Assembly (NCBI GenBank): GCA_016794345.1
Contig: JAEUKE010000131.1
Span: 1-64,000 of the forward strand
Direction of reading: 5' to 3'
Length of the DNA: 64,000 nucleotides
Source: Myxococcales bacterium
GTDB lineage: Bacteria; Myxococcota_A; Polyangia; Polyangiales; Polyangiaceae
How positions within the stretch are numbered: position 1 is the first letter of the stretch; each line of letters begins with the position of its first letter. Below the pieces are notes generated by a model, which was not told the origin of the DNA, ran no database searches, and saw only the letters and a list, made by a program, of their open reading frames with translations. This document shows, one piece after another, positions 7,210-16,698 of the stretch. Position numbers and translations under genes: made by a program.

Positions 7210-8829
7210 ATGAAGCTGCGTTCTGCTTGGAAGGCTTGGATGCTCGGGGCGTGTGTCGCGGCCAGCGCGGGCGCGGTCGGCTGCGAGCCGGAGGAGACCG
7301 AAGAGGAGCAGGACTTCACGAGCCGCGAAGCGACGCTCATGACGTTCACGTTCGACGGCGAGCTCGTCACGACCGAGACCTTCGATCTCAAGCAGACGAT
7401 CAACGACCAGCTGCTCTACACGATCGGTCACCTCAACGGCGACCGCTCCGTGGGCCGGCTCGACACCGTGCAGCTCACCGACATCAAGACCGAGCGCCAG
7501 GACGACGGCACGACCAAGGTTACGTACCACGCCGTCATGGCGGTGGGCTGGGGCAGCAAGACGAAGCTCCCCAGCAAATACACCTTCAAGATGCCGCGCC
7601 AGGTGGACTTCTCGGGGCTCGAGGCGTTCAGCACCAAGTACGGGCATGACTGCGTCGAGTCCGGCGCGCACGACGTGTCGTCCGGCAACCTCTGGTACTA
7701 CTACCGGCCGAACCGCTCGAGCTGCTCGCTCGCGGAAGGCGACTTCGTCACCTTCGAGGCGACCGCCGAGAAGAGCGCGGAGAACACCGAGGGCAAGTAC
7801 CCCGAGTACCACAAGGTCTGGGAGGACAACGAGCTCCGGGTCGTCGCCATCTTCGGCAAATACGAGGACGGCGCGACGACCACGTCGGACGCCGGCATCA
7901 GCGCGTACAACAGCTTCGTCAGCAGCGTTCGCAAGACCTGGAAAGACGGCGCCGTGGTCCCGTCCGACGCGCCGACCTCCCCCGGCGTGAAGGTGCCCGA
8001 CATCGAGATGTCGGCGACGCTCCCGGGCGGCCGGAAGATCGTGGTGAACGCGCTCCTCGTCGACAACGTCGCGAGCGCGCCGCAGACCTTCTACACGCGC
8101 TACGAGGGGCTCAGCACCTCGGCCGACATCATCTTCTACAACGGCCACGCCGGGCTCGGTCAGAACGTCCGCGCGCTCGCGAAGCGGGGCAAGTTCGAGG
8201 CGGGCAAGTACCAGCTCTTCTTCATGAACGGCTGCGACACGTTTGCGTACGTCGACGGCAGCCTCGCCAAGACGCGCAGCACGCTGAACCCCGACGACCC
8301 GACCGGTACCAAATACATGGACATGGTCACGAACGTGATGCCGTCGTTCTTCAGCTCGATGCCGAACGCGTCGATGGCGCTCATCAAGGGGCTGACCAAG
8401 GTCGACGCGCCGCTCACGTATCAGGAGATCTTCGCCGACATCGATCGCTCCCAGGTGGTCGTCGTCACCGGCGAGGAGGACAACGTCTTCGCGCCGGGCG
8501 GCGTGGAGCAGCCGTGGGAGCTCAACGAGGCCGGCACGGTCGCCAAGAACCAGGAGAAGCAATACACGCTCGGCACCCTGCAGCCCGGCAGCTACGTGAT
8601 CGGGCTGCACGAGGACCAGGCCACCCCGGGCGGCGACGCGGACCTGTACGTGCGATTCGGCTCCGCGCCGACAAAGACCTCGTACGACTTCCGCCCCTGG
8701 CTCGACGGCTCCAACGAAGAGGTTCGCTTCACGCTCGACGCGCCGACCCAGGTCTTCGTGATGGTCCACGGGTACGAGGGCATGGCCGAGGCGAGCGCAG
8801 CCTACAAACTCTCGGGCCGCACCGAGTAG
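7210..8829 (+). CDS. Large lipoprotein with C-terminal PPC domain
   Basis: 539-residue secreted lipoprotein; the signal peptide ends at GAVGC (Cys25), followed by an acidic stretch. Residues about 440-535 form a bacterial pre-peptidase C-terminal (PPC) domain, with PGSYVIGLHEDQ, GGDADLYVRFG and FVMVHGYEG, normally found after secreted peptidases. The middle region contains DIIFYNGHAGLG (His313) and YQLFFMNGCDTFAY (Cys342), a His-Gly then strand-Cys layout like that of clan CD (caspase/gingipain-type) peptidases. This and the PPC domain suggest a secreted hydrolase, but no family match can be claimed by eye. The gap 6937-7209 before it is divergent and contains no gene. Confidence 0.85.
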   Translation: MKLRSAWKAWMLGACVAASAGAVGCEPEETEEEQDFTSREATLMTFTFDGELVTTETFDLKQTINDQLLYTIGHLNGDRSVGRLDTVQLTDIKTERQDDGTTKVTYHAVMAVGWGSKTKLPSKYTFKMPRQVDFSGLEAFSTKYGHDCVESGAHDVSSGNLWYYYRPNRSSCSLAEGDFVTFEATAEKSAENTEGKYPEYHKVWEDNELRVVAIFGKYEDGATTTSDAGISAYNSFVSSVRKTWKDGAVVPSDAPTSPGVKVPDIEMSATLPGGRKIVVNALLVDNVASAPQTFYTRYEGLSTSADIIFYNGHAGLGQNVRALAKRGKFEAGKYQLFFMNGCDTFAYVDGSLAKTRSTLNPDDPTGTKYMDMVTNVMPSFFSSMPNASMALIKGLTKVDAPLTYQEIFADIDRSQVVVVTGEEDNVFAPGGVEQPWELNEAGTVAKNQEKQYTLGTLQPGSYVIGLHEDQATPGGDADLYVRFGSAPTKTSYDFRPWLDGSNEEVRFTLDAPTQVFVMVHGYEGMAEASAAYKLSGRTE

Positions 8830-8846
8830 CTGCTAGTCTCTCCGGG

Positions 8847-10139
8847 ATGGGGGACGACCCCTCCCAACGACGCTGGCCCTCCAGGCTCACCCCCCACTCG
8901 TCGCGCGCCGTCATCACGGAGGGCGCGCGCGAGATGGCGGTCGACGACTTCATCGACAGCCACCTGCGCGAGCGCCCGAAGACCATCCCCGAGATGGCGC
9001 TGCGCGAGCAGGCGGAGCCGGTGACCGAGCGACGTGGGGAGATCCCACGTCCCGCGCAGCCGGGCGCGCCCGCGTGGGCTCCCGCCGCGCCGCCGCGCCC
9101 CGGGACGCACCGCACGGAGCCCGTCCCCCGCCCGCAGGTGAAGACGGTGCCCATGCAGGCGGTGATCCCCGCGCGCGCCGTCCCGCCGGCGCCGCCCCCG
9201 CCGACGCCGACGCCGGCCCCAGCCGCTCCGCCGGACGACGATGACGAGGGCGGCGGCAGCACGATGCTGCTCACTCCCGAGCAGGCGATGGCTGCCCAGA
9301 ATGCCCTTGCGGCTGCAACCGTTGGTGCTCCACCGGCTCCGCCGGCCCCGGCCGCTACGGGGCACGCGGGGACGATCATGATGGCGGCGGTGGACCGTCC
9401 CCCGACACCGGCGCCCCGCGCGCCGCTCCCGACCAACGGGATGGATGAGGTGGAGAGGGCGTGGGGACCGGTCCGCGACCCGGTGCCCGCAGCGGCCTCG
9501 CCTCCGAGGGGGCTCATCCAGCCCGCGGAGCCGCAGGGCCCTGCTCCGCGCGCGGCGCCCATCGAGCCGTTCCCGGAGAGCACCTACGTTCCGCCCAAGC
9601 GGAAGGGGAGCCCGGTCGGCTTGATCGTCCTGGGCATCCTCATCGCCGTCGCGGCAGGAGGCGTGTTCGCCTACACGCAGGGCCTCTTCAGCGCGCCGCC
9701 TCCGAAGGCGTCGAGCGCCGCGAAGGGAACGTCGCCCGAGTCGACGAGCCAGGCCCCCGCGAGCCCTTCGCCCACGAGCACGGCCGCGCCGACGGCGAGC
9801 CCTCGGGAGTCGGCGGCGGCGCCGGCCTCGGCTGCGGCCACGACCTCGGCGTCGGCACCGGCATCGCCGAGCAGCGCGCCGCCCCAGTCCACACCGCCGC
9901 CCGCGGACGCGAAGCCGTTGCTTTCGTTCGAGGGCGCGCTGACCGTGAAGTCGACCGCCGACGCGGAGGTGGTCGTCCATGGCCAGCCGGTCGGCCGCAC
10001 GAACCAGCGGCTGGTGGTCCGCTGCGGCTCGAAGAACGTGCGCCTCCGCACCGAGGGGACGAAGTGGATCACCGAGGGGCAACACGTCCACGTCGTCTGC
10101 ATGCAGGACACCACCGTTACCATCGAGCCGAACCCGTGA
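8847..10139 (+). CDS. Proline-rich single-pass membrane protein
   Basis: 430-residue protein. Residues 1-250 are a Pro/Ala-rich, probably cytoplasmic region with short conserved islands (REMAVDDFIDSHLRERPKT; STMLLTPEQAMAAQ). One membrane span lies at about 255-275 (VGLIVLGILIAVAAGGVFAY), a Ser/Ala/Thr linker follows, and a small beta-rich C-terminal domain at about 355-430 resembles a PEGA-type fold (VKSTADAEVVVHGQPVGRTN). This layout matches myxobacterial kinase-accessory or sensor proteins, without catalytic motifs. The start at 8847 follows the preceding stop by 17 bases, and the stop overlaps the next GTG (GTGA), so the genes 7210-11329 probably form one operon. Confidence 0.8.
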   Translation: MGDDPSQRRWPSRLTPHSSRAVITEGAREMAVDDFIDSHLRERPKTIPEMALREQAEPVTERRGEIPRPAQPGAPAWAPAAPPRPGTHRTEPVPRPQVKTVPMQAVIPARAVPPAPPPPTPTPAPAAPPDDDDEGGGSTMLLTPEQAMAAQNALAAATVGAPPAPPAPAATGHAGTIMMAAVDRPPTPAPRAPLPTNGMDEVERAWGPVRDPVPAAASPPRGLIQPAEPQGPAPRAAPIEPFPESTYVPPKRKGSPVGLIVLGILIAVAAGGVFAYTQGLFSAPPPKASSAAKGTSPESTSQAPASPSPTSTAAPTASPRESAAAPASAAATTSASAPASPSSAPPQSTPPPADAKPLLSFEGALTVKSTADAEVVVHGQPVGRTNQRLVVRCGSKNVRLRTEGTKWITEGQHVHVVCMQDTTVTIEPNP

Positions 10140-11329
10140 AGAGCACCATCCCCGTCACGTTTTTTCTCCTCGCGGCCGCCTGCGGCGACGACAGCGGCTC
10201 GGGCGGCAGCGCGAGCTCGACGACGACGGGAACGTCATCATCCGGCTCCTCCATGTCGACCACCTCGACGAGCGGAGGCACCGGCGGCGGGGGCGGCGCG
10301 CCGGTGGAGACCGTCCCTTACGTGTACGTGGGCACGAGCGCCGACAAGATCTTCGTCCTGTTGCTCGACCGGGAGACGGGCGCGCTCTCGCCGGTTGGGG
10401 AGATCGACGCTGGCTCGAACCCGTCGTTCCTCGCGAGCGATCCGGAGCATCGGTACCTCTACGCCGTGAACGAAGGTTCGAGCGAGGTGGCGGCGTTCTC
10501 CATCGATCAGGCGAGCGGCGAGCTCACCTTCCTGAACCGGGTCGGGTCGCAGGGCTCGGGGCCCGCACACGTGTCGGTCGACGCGAGCGGGAGCTTCGTG
10601 CTCGCCGCCAACTACGGCAGCGGCCACGTGGCCTCGTTCGGGATCGGCGCGGACGGCTCATTGGATGACAGCAGCGTCAGCGTTCAGTACGCCGGTGAGA
10701 ACGCGCACCTCATCCGGCACGACCCGTACAACGGCGTGGTCTACGTGCCGTGCCTGGGCTCCGACTACGTGAACGTCTTCGCGCTGGACGCGGGGACGGG
10801 GGCGCTGGCCGCGCTGGGCGGGGCCGAGCTCGAGCTGGCGGCCGGCTCCGGGCCACGTCACCTGGAGCTGCACCCCACGTTGCCCGTCGCGTACGTGATC
10901 AACGAGATCGGCGACTCGATCGTGGTCGCCGAGCGCACGCCGAACGGCCCGCTACTCGAGCTGCAGACGGTGCCGACCTTGCCTGGCGGGGCCGATCCGG
11001 ACGCGAACGCGTGCGCGGACATCCACGTCACGCCCGACGGGAGGTGGCTCTACGGCTCCAACCGCGGGCACAACAGCCTGGCGATCTACGCGGTGGACGA
11101 GGCCACCGGGCAGCTCACGCCGGTCGGGCACCAGCCGACGGGCGGCGACTGGCCGCGCAATTTCGCGATCGATCCGGCCGGCGGCCTCGTCCTGGTGGCG
11201 AACCAGCAGTCCGACGAGATCGTCTCGTTCCGGATCGACCCGGCGACGGGCCTCTTGACCGAGCTCACGACGACGCCGACAGATGGCGGTCCAGCCTTCG
11301 TCGGCGTCTTCGAGCAGCCGCTCCGGTAG
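10136..11329 (+). CDS. Lactonase-family beta-propeller lipoprotein
   Basis: 397-residue predicted lipoprotein. The GTG at 10136 overlaps the preceding stop and gives a signal peptide ending LLAAAC (Cys16). A Ser/Thr/Gly linker follows to about residue 58, and then a seven-bladed propeller of the 6-phosphogluconolactonase-like (lactonase, Pgl) family with repeats such as LFAVNEGSS-like LYAVNEGSS, VLAANYGSG, HLELHPTLPVAYVINE and WLYGSNRGHNS. Cytoplasmic Pgl hydrolyses 6-phosphogluconolactone; this copy is exported, so another substrate or a binding role is likelier. It ends 4 bases before the convergent helicase stop. Confidence 0.88.
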   Translation: MKSTIPVTFFLLAAACGDDSGSGGSASSTTTGTSSSGSSMSTTSTSGGTGGGGGAPVETVPYVYVGTSADKIFVLLLDRETGALSPVGEIDAGSNPSFLASDPEHRYLYAVNEGSSEVAAFSIDQASGELTFLNRVGSQGSGPAHVSVDASGSFVLAANYGSGHVASFGIGADGSLDDSSVSVQYAGENAHLIRHDPYNGVVYVPCLGSDYVNVFALDAGTGALAALGGAELELAAGSGPRHLELHPTLPVAYVINEIGDSIVVAERTPNGPLLELQTVPTLPGGADPDANACADIHVTPDGRWLYGSNRGHNSLAIYAVDEATGQLTPVGHQPTGGDWPRNFAIDPAGGLVLVANQQSDEIVSFRIDPATGLLTELTTTPTDGGPAFVGVFEQPLR

Positions 11330-11332
11330 CGG

Positions 11333-13609
11333 TCAGCCGCGGAGCGAGTCGGGGATGAGCGGGCTCGGCTCCGCCGTGGTGATGAGCCAGAGCTGGTGCG
11401 CCGCGCGGGTCGCGCCGATGTGCAAGAGGTGCCGCGACTCGTCGTCTTTGCTGTAGGTGGTCGCGTTCACGTCGACCAGGACGACGTAGTCGTACTCGAG
11501 GCCCTTCACCTGCTTGATGTCGGTCACCTCCACCCCGGGCTTGAAGGCGAACTCGAACGCTCGAATCCGACGGAGGTTCGGGATGTCCGCCATCTTGAGG
11601 GCCTGCCAGTAGCTGTCCGCCTGCTCGGGGTGCCGCGCGAGGATGGCGACGGTGGCGTTCGGCTCGCGGCTGAAAAGCGGCCGGAGCGCGTCCGCCAGGA
11701 AGGCGACCGCGGCGCCGGGGCTGGGGAACTCGTGCAGCTCCACCGGGGCGCCGTGCCGGTTGGCGACCGGCGGCTCCGGGTCGGCGAGCGGGCCGAGCAC
11801 GTGGCGCGCGACCGCGAGCACCTCCGCCGTGGAGCGGTAGGCGATGCGCAGCGGCTCGATCTCCACGGTGGCGAGGCCGAGGTCCGCGAGGACCGCCTTC
11901 CAGTCGCCGAAGCCCGAGTCCAGGTGGATGCGCTGCGCGACGTCCCCGGCGAGCGTGGCCGACCGGTGGAGGATCGCCTCCCCCTCCGACGTCGCGGTGC
12001 CCTTCTGCGGCATGGTCTTGACGCAGTCCATCAGGACGGCGAGATCGATGGGCGAGAGGTCCTGCGCCTCGTCGACGAAGAGGTGCTCGTAGACGAGCGG
12101 CTGCTTCACGCTCTTCTTCAGCTCCATCTTGATCTTCTGGTAGGCGCGGAGGAGGAGCGCGTCGTCCTCGAGGTCGAGGCGGGCGCGCTCGTCCTCCTCG
12201 ATGCCGCGGTTGTCGACGCCGATCTTGCGGTGATCGTCGATGTCGTCCGCGTCACGCGGCTCGTCGTCCGCCGCGGCCTTGCGCTCGGCCCGATCGCCCG
12301 GATCCAGATCCAGGACGGCGGGGCAGCGATCCGAGCACCAGCGCCAGGCGCGACGCAGGTCCGTCTCGCTGAAGGTCGGGTCGGGGCTCTCTTTGAAGGC
12401 CGCGAGGAGATGGTCCAGGTTCGTCAGGAGCTCCGCCCAGAAGTAGAGGATGCCGTGGGAGTCCTTGCGGGTGCGAGGATCCGCGATGAAGTCCTCCGCC
12501 TTCTTGTGGAGGAGGCGCAGGAGGACCGGGTGCGTCTTGAGGCGGGTGACGACGCTGGGCGTCGACTCCTCGTACTCGGCGTCGAGCCAGGGGAAGTGCT
12601 TCTTGCGTTGCTCGCGCGCCCACTCCCCGTAGGTCTCGATGACGAGGCCGTCGAGGCCGAGCGCCGGGAGCATCTCCCCGATGTACGCGCGGAGGGCGGG
12701 GCTCCCGACGACGACGAGCATCTTGTCGTGGGAGAAGCGCTGCTTGTTCTGGTACGCGAGGTACGCGAGACGGTGCACGCCGATGGTCGTCTTGCCGCTG
12801 CCGGCGCCGCCCTGGATGACCACGAGCCCGCTGTCCGGCTTGCTGATCAGCTCGAACTGGCGCGGATCGAGGAGGGCCGCGATCTCGGGCAGGTGCCGGT
12901 CCTCACGCTGCGAGCCGGTGTCGTCGATGCCGAGCACGCCGCGCATGTCCGACGGGCGCACGGCCTTGCCCTGGCCGCCGGCGAGCTCCGTCGACTGCGA
13001 CGAGAGCGCGCGCCAGCCGCCGGTGGCGCTGCGCACGAAGATGCCCTGCGGCGCAGTGACGCGGCGAAGCTCCGCGTTCTGGATGGTGACGGTGCGGCGA
13101 ACCAGCACCTCACCCACGACGTCGCGCTCGCCGAGCGTCTCCTCGTATTCGGCGCCCTCCTCGTATTTGTAATAGATCTGGCTCACGGGGGCGTGGCGCC
13201 AGTCCACGATGCGGACGCCGGCCTTCGCGTCCACCAGGGTGGTCTTGCCGATGAGCACGTCCCGGACGGGCTTGCCCTCCTCCTTGAGGCGGACGTGCCC
13301 GAAGTAGGGGCTCTTCGGATCGACGGCCTCGGTCACGTTCTCCGCGCGGCGCGCGGCGATGCCGGCCACGCGCTCCATCTGCTGGACGAGCGCGGGCACG
13401 TCCTCCAGCCGGGCGACCGCGATCTGGTCGCGCAGCGAGATCATGTCCGCTTCGTAGTCCGCGATGGGGGGCGGCTTCGACGGCCGATAGGTCGTCAGGT
13501 AGTCGTTCACCCGGCGGAGGATCGTCTCCTCGTCGGCCACGATGGACGAGGTGCCGCTCTCGCTCTCTTCGGCTGCGGGCTTCTTCTTTGCAGCAGGCTT
13601 CTGGATCAT
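11333..13609 (-). CDS. HelD-like UvrD/Rep-family helicase
   Basis: 758-residue superfamily 1 ATPase of the HelD type. Walker A is GGAGSGKTT at about residue 270, followed by IGVHRLAYL; the DEAQD box is in LFVDEAQDLSPIDLA; the C-terminal UvrD_C_2 region contains IKQVKGLEYDYVVLVDV and HIGATRAAHQLW. The N-terminal helical region before the Walker motif (about 30-110) matches the arm of HelD proteins. HelD proteins release stalled RNA polymerase from DNA; older annotation calls them 3'-5' DNA helicases. The ATG at 13609 is followed by a Lys/Ala-rich start. It is transcribed alone. Confidence 0.9.
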   Translation of the reverse strand: MIQKPAAKKKPAAEESESGTSSIVADEETILRRVNDYLTTYRPSKPPPIADYEADMISLRDQIAVARLEDVPALVQQMERVAGIAARRAENVTEAVDPKSPYFGHVRLKEEGKPVRDVLIGKTTLVDAKAGVRIVDWRHAPVSQIYYKYEEGAEYEETLGERDVVGEVLVRRTVTIQNAELRRVTAPQGIFVRSATGGWRALSSQSTELAGGQGKAVRPSDMRGVLGIDDTGSQREDRHLPEIAALLDPRQFELISKPDSGLVVIQGGAGSGKTTIGVHRLAYLAYQNKQRFSHDKMLVVVGSPALRAYIGEMLPALGLDGLVIETYGEWAREQRKKHFPWLDAEYEESTPSVVTRLKTHPVLLRLLHKKAEDFIADPRTRKDSHGILYFWAELLTNLDHLLAAFKESPDPTFSETDLRRAWRWCSDRCPAVLDLDPGDRAERKAAADDEPRDADDIDDHRKIGVDNRGIEEDERARLDLEDDALLLRAYQKIKMELKKSVKQPLVYEHLFVDEAQDLSPIDLAVLMDCVKTMPQKGTATSEGEAILHRSATLAGDVAQRIHLDSGFGDWKAVLADLGLATVEIEPLRIAYRSTAEVLAVARHVLGPLADPEPPVANRHGAPVELHEFPSPGAAVAFLADALRPLFSREPNATVAILARHPEQADSYWQALKMADIPNLRRIRAFEFAFKPGVEVTDIKQVKGLEYDYVVLVDVNATTYSKDDESRHLLHIGATRAAHQLWLITTAEPSPLIPDSLRG

Positions 13610-13720
13610 ACGTCGCCCCTGTCCGAGCGCAGGGGAACGGGGCGAATGACACGAGTTCAGGCTCGTGTCGAGTTCGAACTGACCCGCTCCGAAGTCTGCG
13701 ACGGGGCGCGGGGCGCGCGC

Positions 13721-14281
13721 TCAGTTGAGGCGGAGCATCCGTCCGACGAGGCGGAAGAGACCTCGCGACGCCGCGCTGATGCGGCTGCCGACGAGCTCCA
13801 CGTCGCCGTCCTCCCGGATGCGCATCGCGCCCCGCCCGCTGCGGAAGAGGACCTCCTCGTCCCCTTCGATCTCCACCTTGCGCGCCGAGATCTTGAGCGT
13901 GTCCGGCTTGCGCGCCCGGACCACCCCGACGATCACCGGCTCGCCGGCTTCATCGGGCTCGACGAGCACCCGGTCCCCGGTCTCGAACGCCTCCTGCACC
14001 ACCTCGTGATCGACGTCGGCGTCGAGGCGCGCGCGCCGCGGTGCGTGATCACCGGCGAAGAGGATCTCGGCTTCGTTCCGCGCCACCATCATGAGGCGAG
14101 CCGTGCGCAGGCCGCCGAGCGCCGGCGTCGGCGCAGGCGGCGGGGCGGCCGCGCGCTGCGTCGGCGAGCTCTGCGGCAGGAACGTCTCGAGCGTGGAGAC
14201 GGTCGCGTCGGGCGCGGCCTCTTCGGCTGGAGCGGCGGTGGGGCCGGGCGTCGCAGGGTCGCGGCCGTCGGAGGAGCTCAT
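13721..14281 (-). CDS. DUF6484-like protein
   Basis: 186-residue soluble protein. The first 50 residues are Pro/Ala-rich. From about 57 (GGLRTARLMMVARNEAEILFAGD) a beta-rich domain begins, and the end (EVLFRSGRGAMRIREDG then GSRISAASRGLFRLVG) matches the closing beta-helix-like motif of DUF6484 proteins, which elsewhere reads LRCGKASITL...SRSSGVNRIKGG. Such proteins often accompany type VI secretion or related DUF2169 clusters; no such genes are in this window. Together with the propeller lipoprotein behind it (17-base gap) it may form a short operon. Confidence 0.7.
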   Translation of the reverse strand: MSSSDGRDPATPGPTAAPAEEAAPDATVSTLETFLPQSSPTQRAAAPPPAPTPALGGLRTARLMMVARNEAEILFAGDHAPRRARLDADVDHEVVQEAFETGDRVLVEPDEAGEPVIVGVVRARKPDTLKISARKVEIEGDEEVLFRSGRGAMRIREDGDVELVGSRISAASRGLFRLVGRMLRLN

Positions 14282-14297
14282 CGATCGGGATGGTAGC

Positions 14298-15701
14298 TCA
14301 CGGGTCGAAGGAGCCGATGTCTTTCACCTGGCCGGTCTTCAGGTCAGTGCAGCACTTCGGGTCGCGCCGCACCCAGGAGGTGGCGTCTGTCTGGATGAGC
14401 AGCGACATGTTGTAGGGCGGCACGTCCTTCAGCTCGAAGTTGCCGTCCTTGTCGGTCTTCATCGAGCGCAGGACGGCCTGGCCCGAGCAGGGCGTGGGAC
14501 CGTAGAACTTCCCATCGAAACCGCCGATGAAGCCGGCGCAGAGCTCGACCTGGGTCGGCTTGTCGACGTTGACCTTGCCCTTCACGCCGCCGCGGACCTT
14601 GTCGCCGAGCTTGGGCAGCTCGGGCCCGTCCCCGGCGACGGCGACCCGCTGGACGTTCGCGCCCGTGAGCCCGGGCACGCGCCCCGGCTCGAGCTGCTGC
14701 ATGGTCGTGCCGTCCGCCTCGACCACGATGAGCCCGTAGCCGGTACCGATCCAGACGCGGCCCTTCTTGTCCGCCGTGAGGCGCTTGGACGAGTCTCCGC
14801 TCGACTGGAAGAACACCTTGTCGCTCGTCGGCGTGATGGTCTTTTCCTGCTTGCCCTTGCCGTCGTAGACGGTGATTGTCGCGGCGTAGCCGGTGTTGTT
14901 CTCGACGAGCACGCCGCCGCCCGGCCTCGCGACTGGTTCCTGGAAGTTCGGGAAGGTGCGCGTCCCGGGCTTGCCGTTCTCGATGCCGATGAACGCCATC
15001 TTGTCGGTGAGGACCCAGACAGTTCCGTCATCCGTCGGGACCACCTTGGACGGGTAGCTGTCCTCGGGCTTGTCGTTGCCGAGCGGCGCGGGCTGCCACG
15101 TCTCTCCCTCGCGCACCCAGACGGCGCCCTTGGTCGAGATCCAGGGCTTGCCCTTGTCGTCCACCACGAGGTCCCACGTGAGGTCGAGCCCGTCAGGCGC
15201 CTTGACCTCGACCCACGCGTCTTTCACGAGCCTGTGGACCGCGGCTGGGGAGCTCGTGCCCGCCCACACGCTGCCGTCGCGACCGATGGCGAGCTGCATG
15301 ACGCTGGAGAGCTGACCGTGCTCGACGAGCTTGTCGCCCTCCGAGCGGAACACCTTGCCCAGGCAGCGGAGCCAGGCCCGACCGTCGTGGTCGACCGCGA
15401 GATCTTCGATGTACGAGCAGCCGCCGGCCTCGAGCTTGGTCACCGCGCCCGCACGGATCCGGTAGACGCCGCTGTCCTTGTTCTCCTGGATGGTGAAGAA
15501 CGCGTCGTTCGGGTTCGGCGCGACCGCCTTGGGCGCGTCCGCCGAGGCCGCAGCGCCCGCGCTCCCCGCGCCTTTCTTGTCGGCCTTGTCGCTCTTTTCG
15601 TTCTTCTCGTCTTTGACGTCGTCGTCTTTTTTCGGGGCGCCCTTGCACCCGGCGCCGAGAACAAACGTGGACAGGAGGAGGAGGCAGGCGGCTCGTCGCA
15701 T
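14298..15701 (-). CDS. Propeller lipoprotein with Lys/Asp-rich linker
   Basis: 467-residue lipoprotein; the signal peptide ends VLGAGC at Cys19, and a charged Lys/Asp/Glu linker runs to about residue 45. The body contains repeated blades with a W near the end (DGRAWLRCLG, DGSVWAGTSS, KGKPWISTKG, DGTVWVLTD, KGRVWIGTGYG), the pattern of two-component-regulator or vgb-type propellers. The C-terminal 110 residues are a carboxypeptidase-regulatory-like beta-sandwich (KTDKDGNFELKDVPPYNMSL) with a Cys-rich end (DPKCCTDLKTGQ). Probably a surface binding protein; ligand unknown. Confidence 0.85.
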   Translation of the reverse strand: MRRAACLLLLSTFVLGAGCKGAPKKDDDVKDEKNEKSDKADKKGAGSAGAAASADAPKAVAPNPNDAFFTIQENKDSGVYRIRAGAVTKLEAGGCSYIEDLAVDHDGRAWLRCLGKVFRSEGDKLVEHGQLSSVMQLAIGRDGSVWAGTSSPAAVHRLVKDAWVEVKAPDGLDLTWDLVVDDKGKPWISTKGAVWVREGETWQPAPLGNDKPEDSYPSKVVPTDDGTVWVLTDKMAFIGIENGKPGTRTFPNFQEPVARPGGGVLVENNTGYAATITVYDGKGKQEKTITPTSDKVFFQSSGDSSKRLTADKKGRVWIGTGYGLIVVEADGTTMQQLEPGRVPGLTGANVQRVAVAGDGPELPKLGDKVRGGVKGKVNVDKPTQVELCAGFIGGFDGKFYGPTPCSGQAVLRSMKTDKDGNFELKDVPPYNMSLLIQTDATSWVRRDPKCCTDLKTGQVKDIGSFDP

Positions 15702-15760
15702 ACGCGCGCATCCTACGCCGGCGAGCCGCCCGTGTTCCCTCCCCGCGCAGGTCCGTCGCG

Positions 15761-16618
15761 CTACTTGCCGAGGAGCGCGCGAATGGTCGTCTCGAGCGGC
15801 GTCTTGCCCGAGAGCTTCGGCTGGCCCGGCTCCCAGGCGATGCGATCGCTACCGAACGCCTCGAGCATCTCGCGGTAGAGCCCGGCGACGTTTTCGGACA
15901 GGCCGAAGCCCGTGAGCGTCGGTACGACCGCGTCGAGCGGGGCCTCGGCGACGGTGATTGTCTTACCCAGAACACGCGTCAGGACCGCGGCGACGTCGTT
16001 CATCGTCGCGGCGGGGCCGCCGAGGTTCACGACGCCCTCGCGTGGCCCCTCGAGGAGCAAGCCTGCCGCGACGTCGCCGATGTCCCTCGTGGCGATCATG
16101 TCGATTGGCAGGCTCGCAGGGACGAAGCTCGGCAAGATGCCCTGCTCGAGCGCGCCGAAGGAGCCCGCGAGGTTCTCGGCGAAGTAACCCGCACGGAGGA
16201 AGGTCGCCTTGGTCGAGGCGATCGCACGGATTCGCTCCTCCGCGACGTGCAGGCCGGCGATGGGGCCGGTACCGCTCGGGAGGTGCGCGCCGATGGACGA
16301 GAGCAAGACGACGTGTGGCACCTTGGCGGCGGCGAGGGCCGCGGTGATGGCGGCGCTCGTCGCGTCCTGCTGGGCGCGGAAGTCCTTCGCTACGGGGTTG
16401 GGCGGGAGGAGCACGTAGGCCCCCTGGGCGCCGGTGAAGGCTGCGGCGAGCGCCTTCTCGTCGGTCAGATCGGCGACGGCCACGGCCGCGCCGCGCGCGG
16501 CGAACGGCGCGCCCTTGGCCGCGTCGCGGACGATGACACGAACGTCCTTCTTGCGATCGAGAAGCGAGTTGGCGACGACCTTGCCCGTGTTTCCCGTGAC
16601 TCCGGCGACGACGTACAT
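15761..16618 (-). CDS. NmrA-like NAD(P)-binding reductase
   Basis: 285-residue atypical short-chain dehydrogenase of the NmrA/QOR2 type. The nucleotide-binding motif GVTGNTGKVV is at residues 6-15, and the family signatures VVLLSSIGAH (104-111) and FLRAGYFAENL (140-150) are present. The ATG at 16618 gives the Rossmann motif its usual position; the very long open frame upstream is a shadow of the LysR gene. Proteins of this family reduce quinones or sense NADP(H). It is divergent from the LysR gene at 16712, with a 93-base gap carrying an ATTCAT-N7-ATGAAT repeat, so that regulator probably controls it. Confidence 0.9.
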   Translation of the reverse strand: MYVVAGVTGNTGKVVANSLLDRKKDVRVIVRDAAKGAPFAARGAAVAVADLTDEKALAAAFTGAQGAYVLLPPNPVAKDFRAQQDATSAAITAALAAAKVPHVVLLSSIGAHLPSGTGPIAGLHVAEERIRAIASTKATFLRAGYFAENLAGSFGALEQGILPSFVPASLPIDMIATRDIGDVAAGLLLEGPREGVVNLGGPAATMNDVAAVLTRVLGKTITVAEAPLDAVVPTLTGFGLSENVAGLYREMLEAFGSDRIAWEPGQPKLSGKTPLETTIRALLGK

Positions 16619-16698
16619 GTTCGAGCTCCTTGTTCGTTTCGAGATGGCGAGAGCATGTGTCGCGGAAGCGGATGCAGCCAATGCATTGTCGTCATAGA

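Noticed and set aside
13610..13720. Possible small gene between the helicase and the DUF6484-like gene
   Set aside because: Only short frames without start, signal or family features; probably promoter and untranslated sequence.
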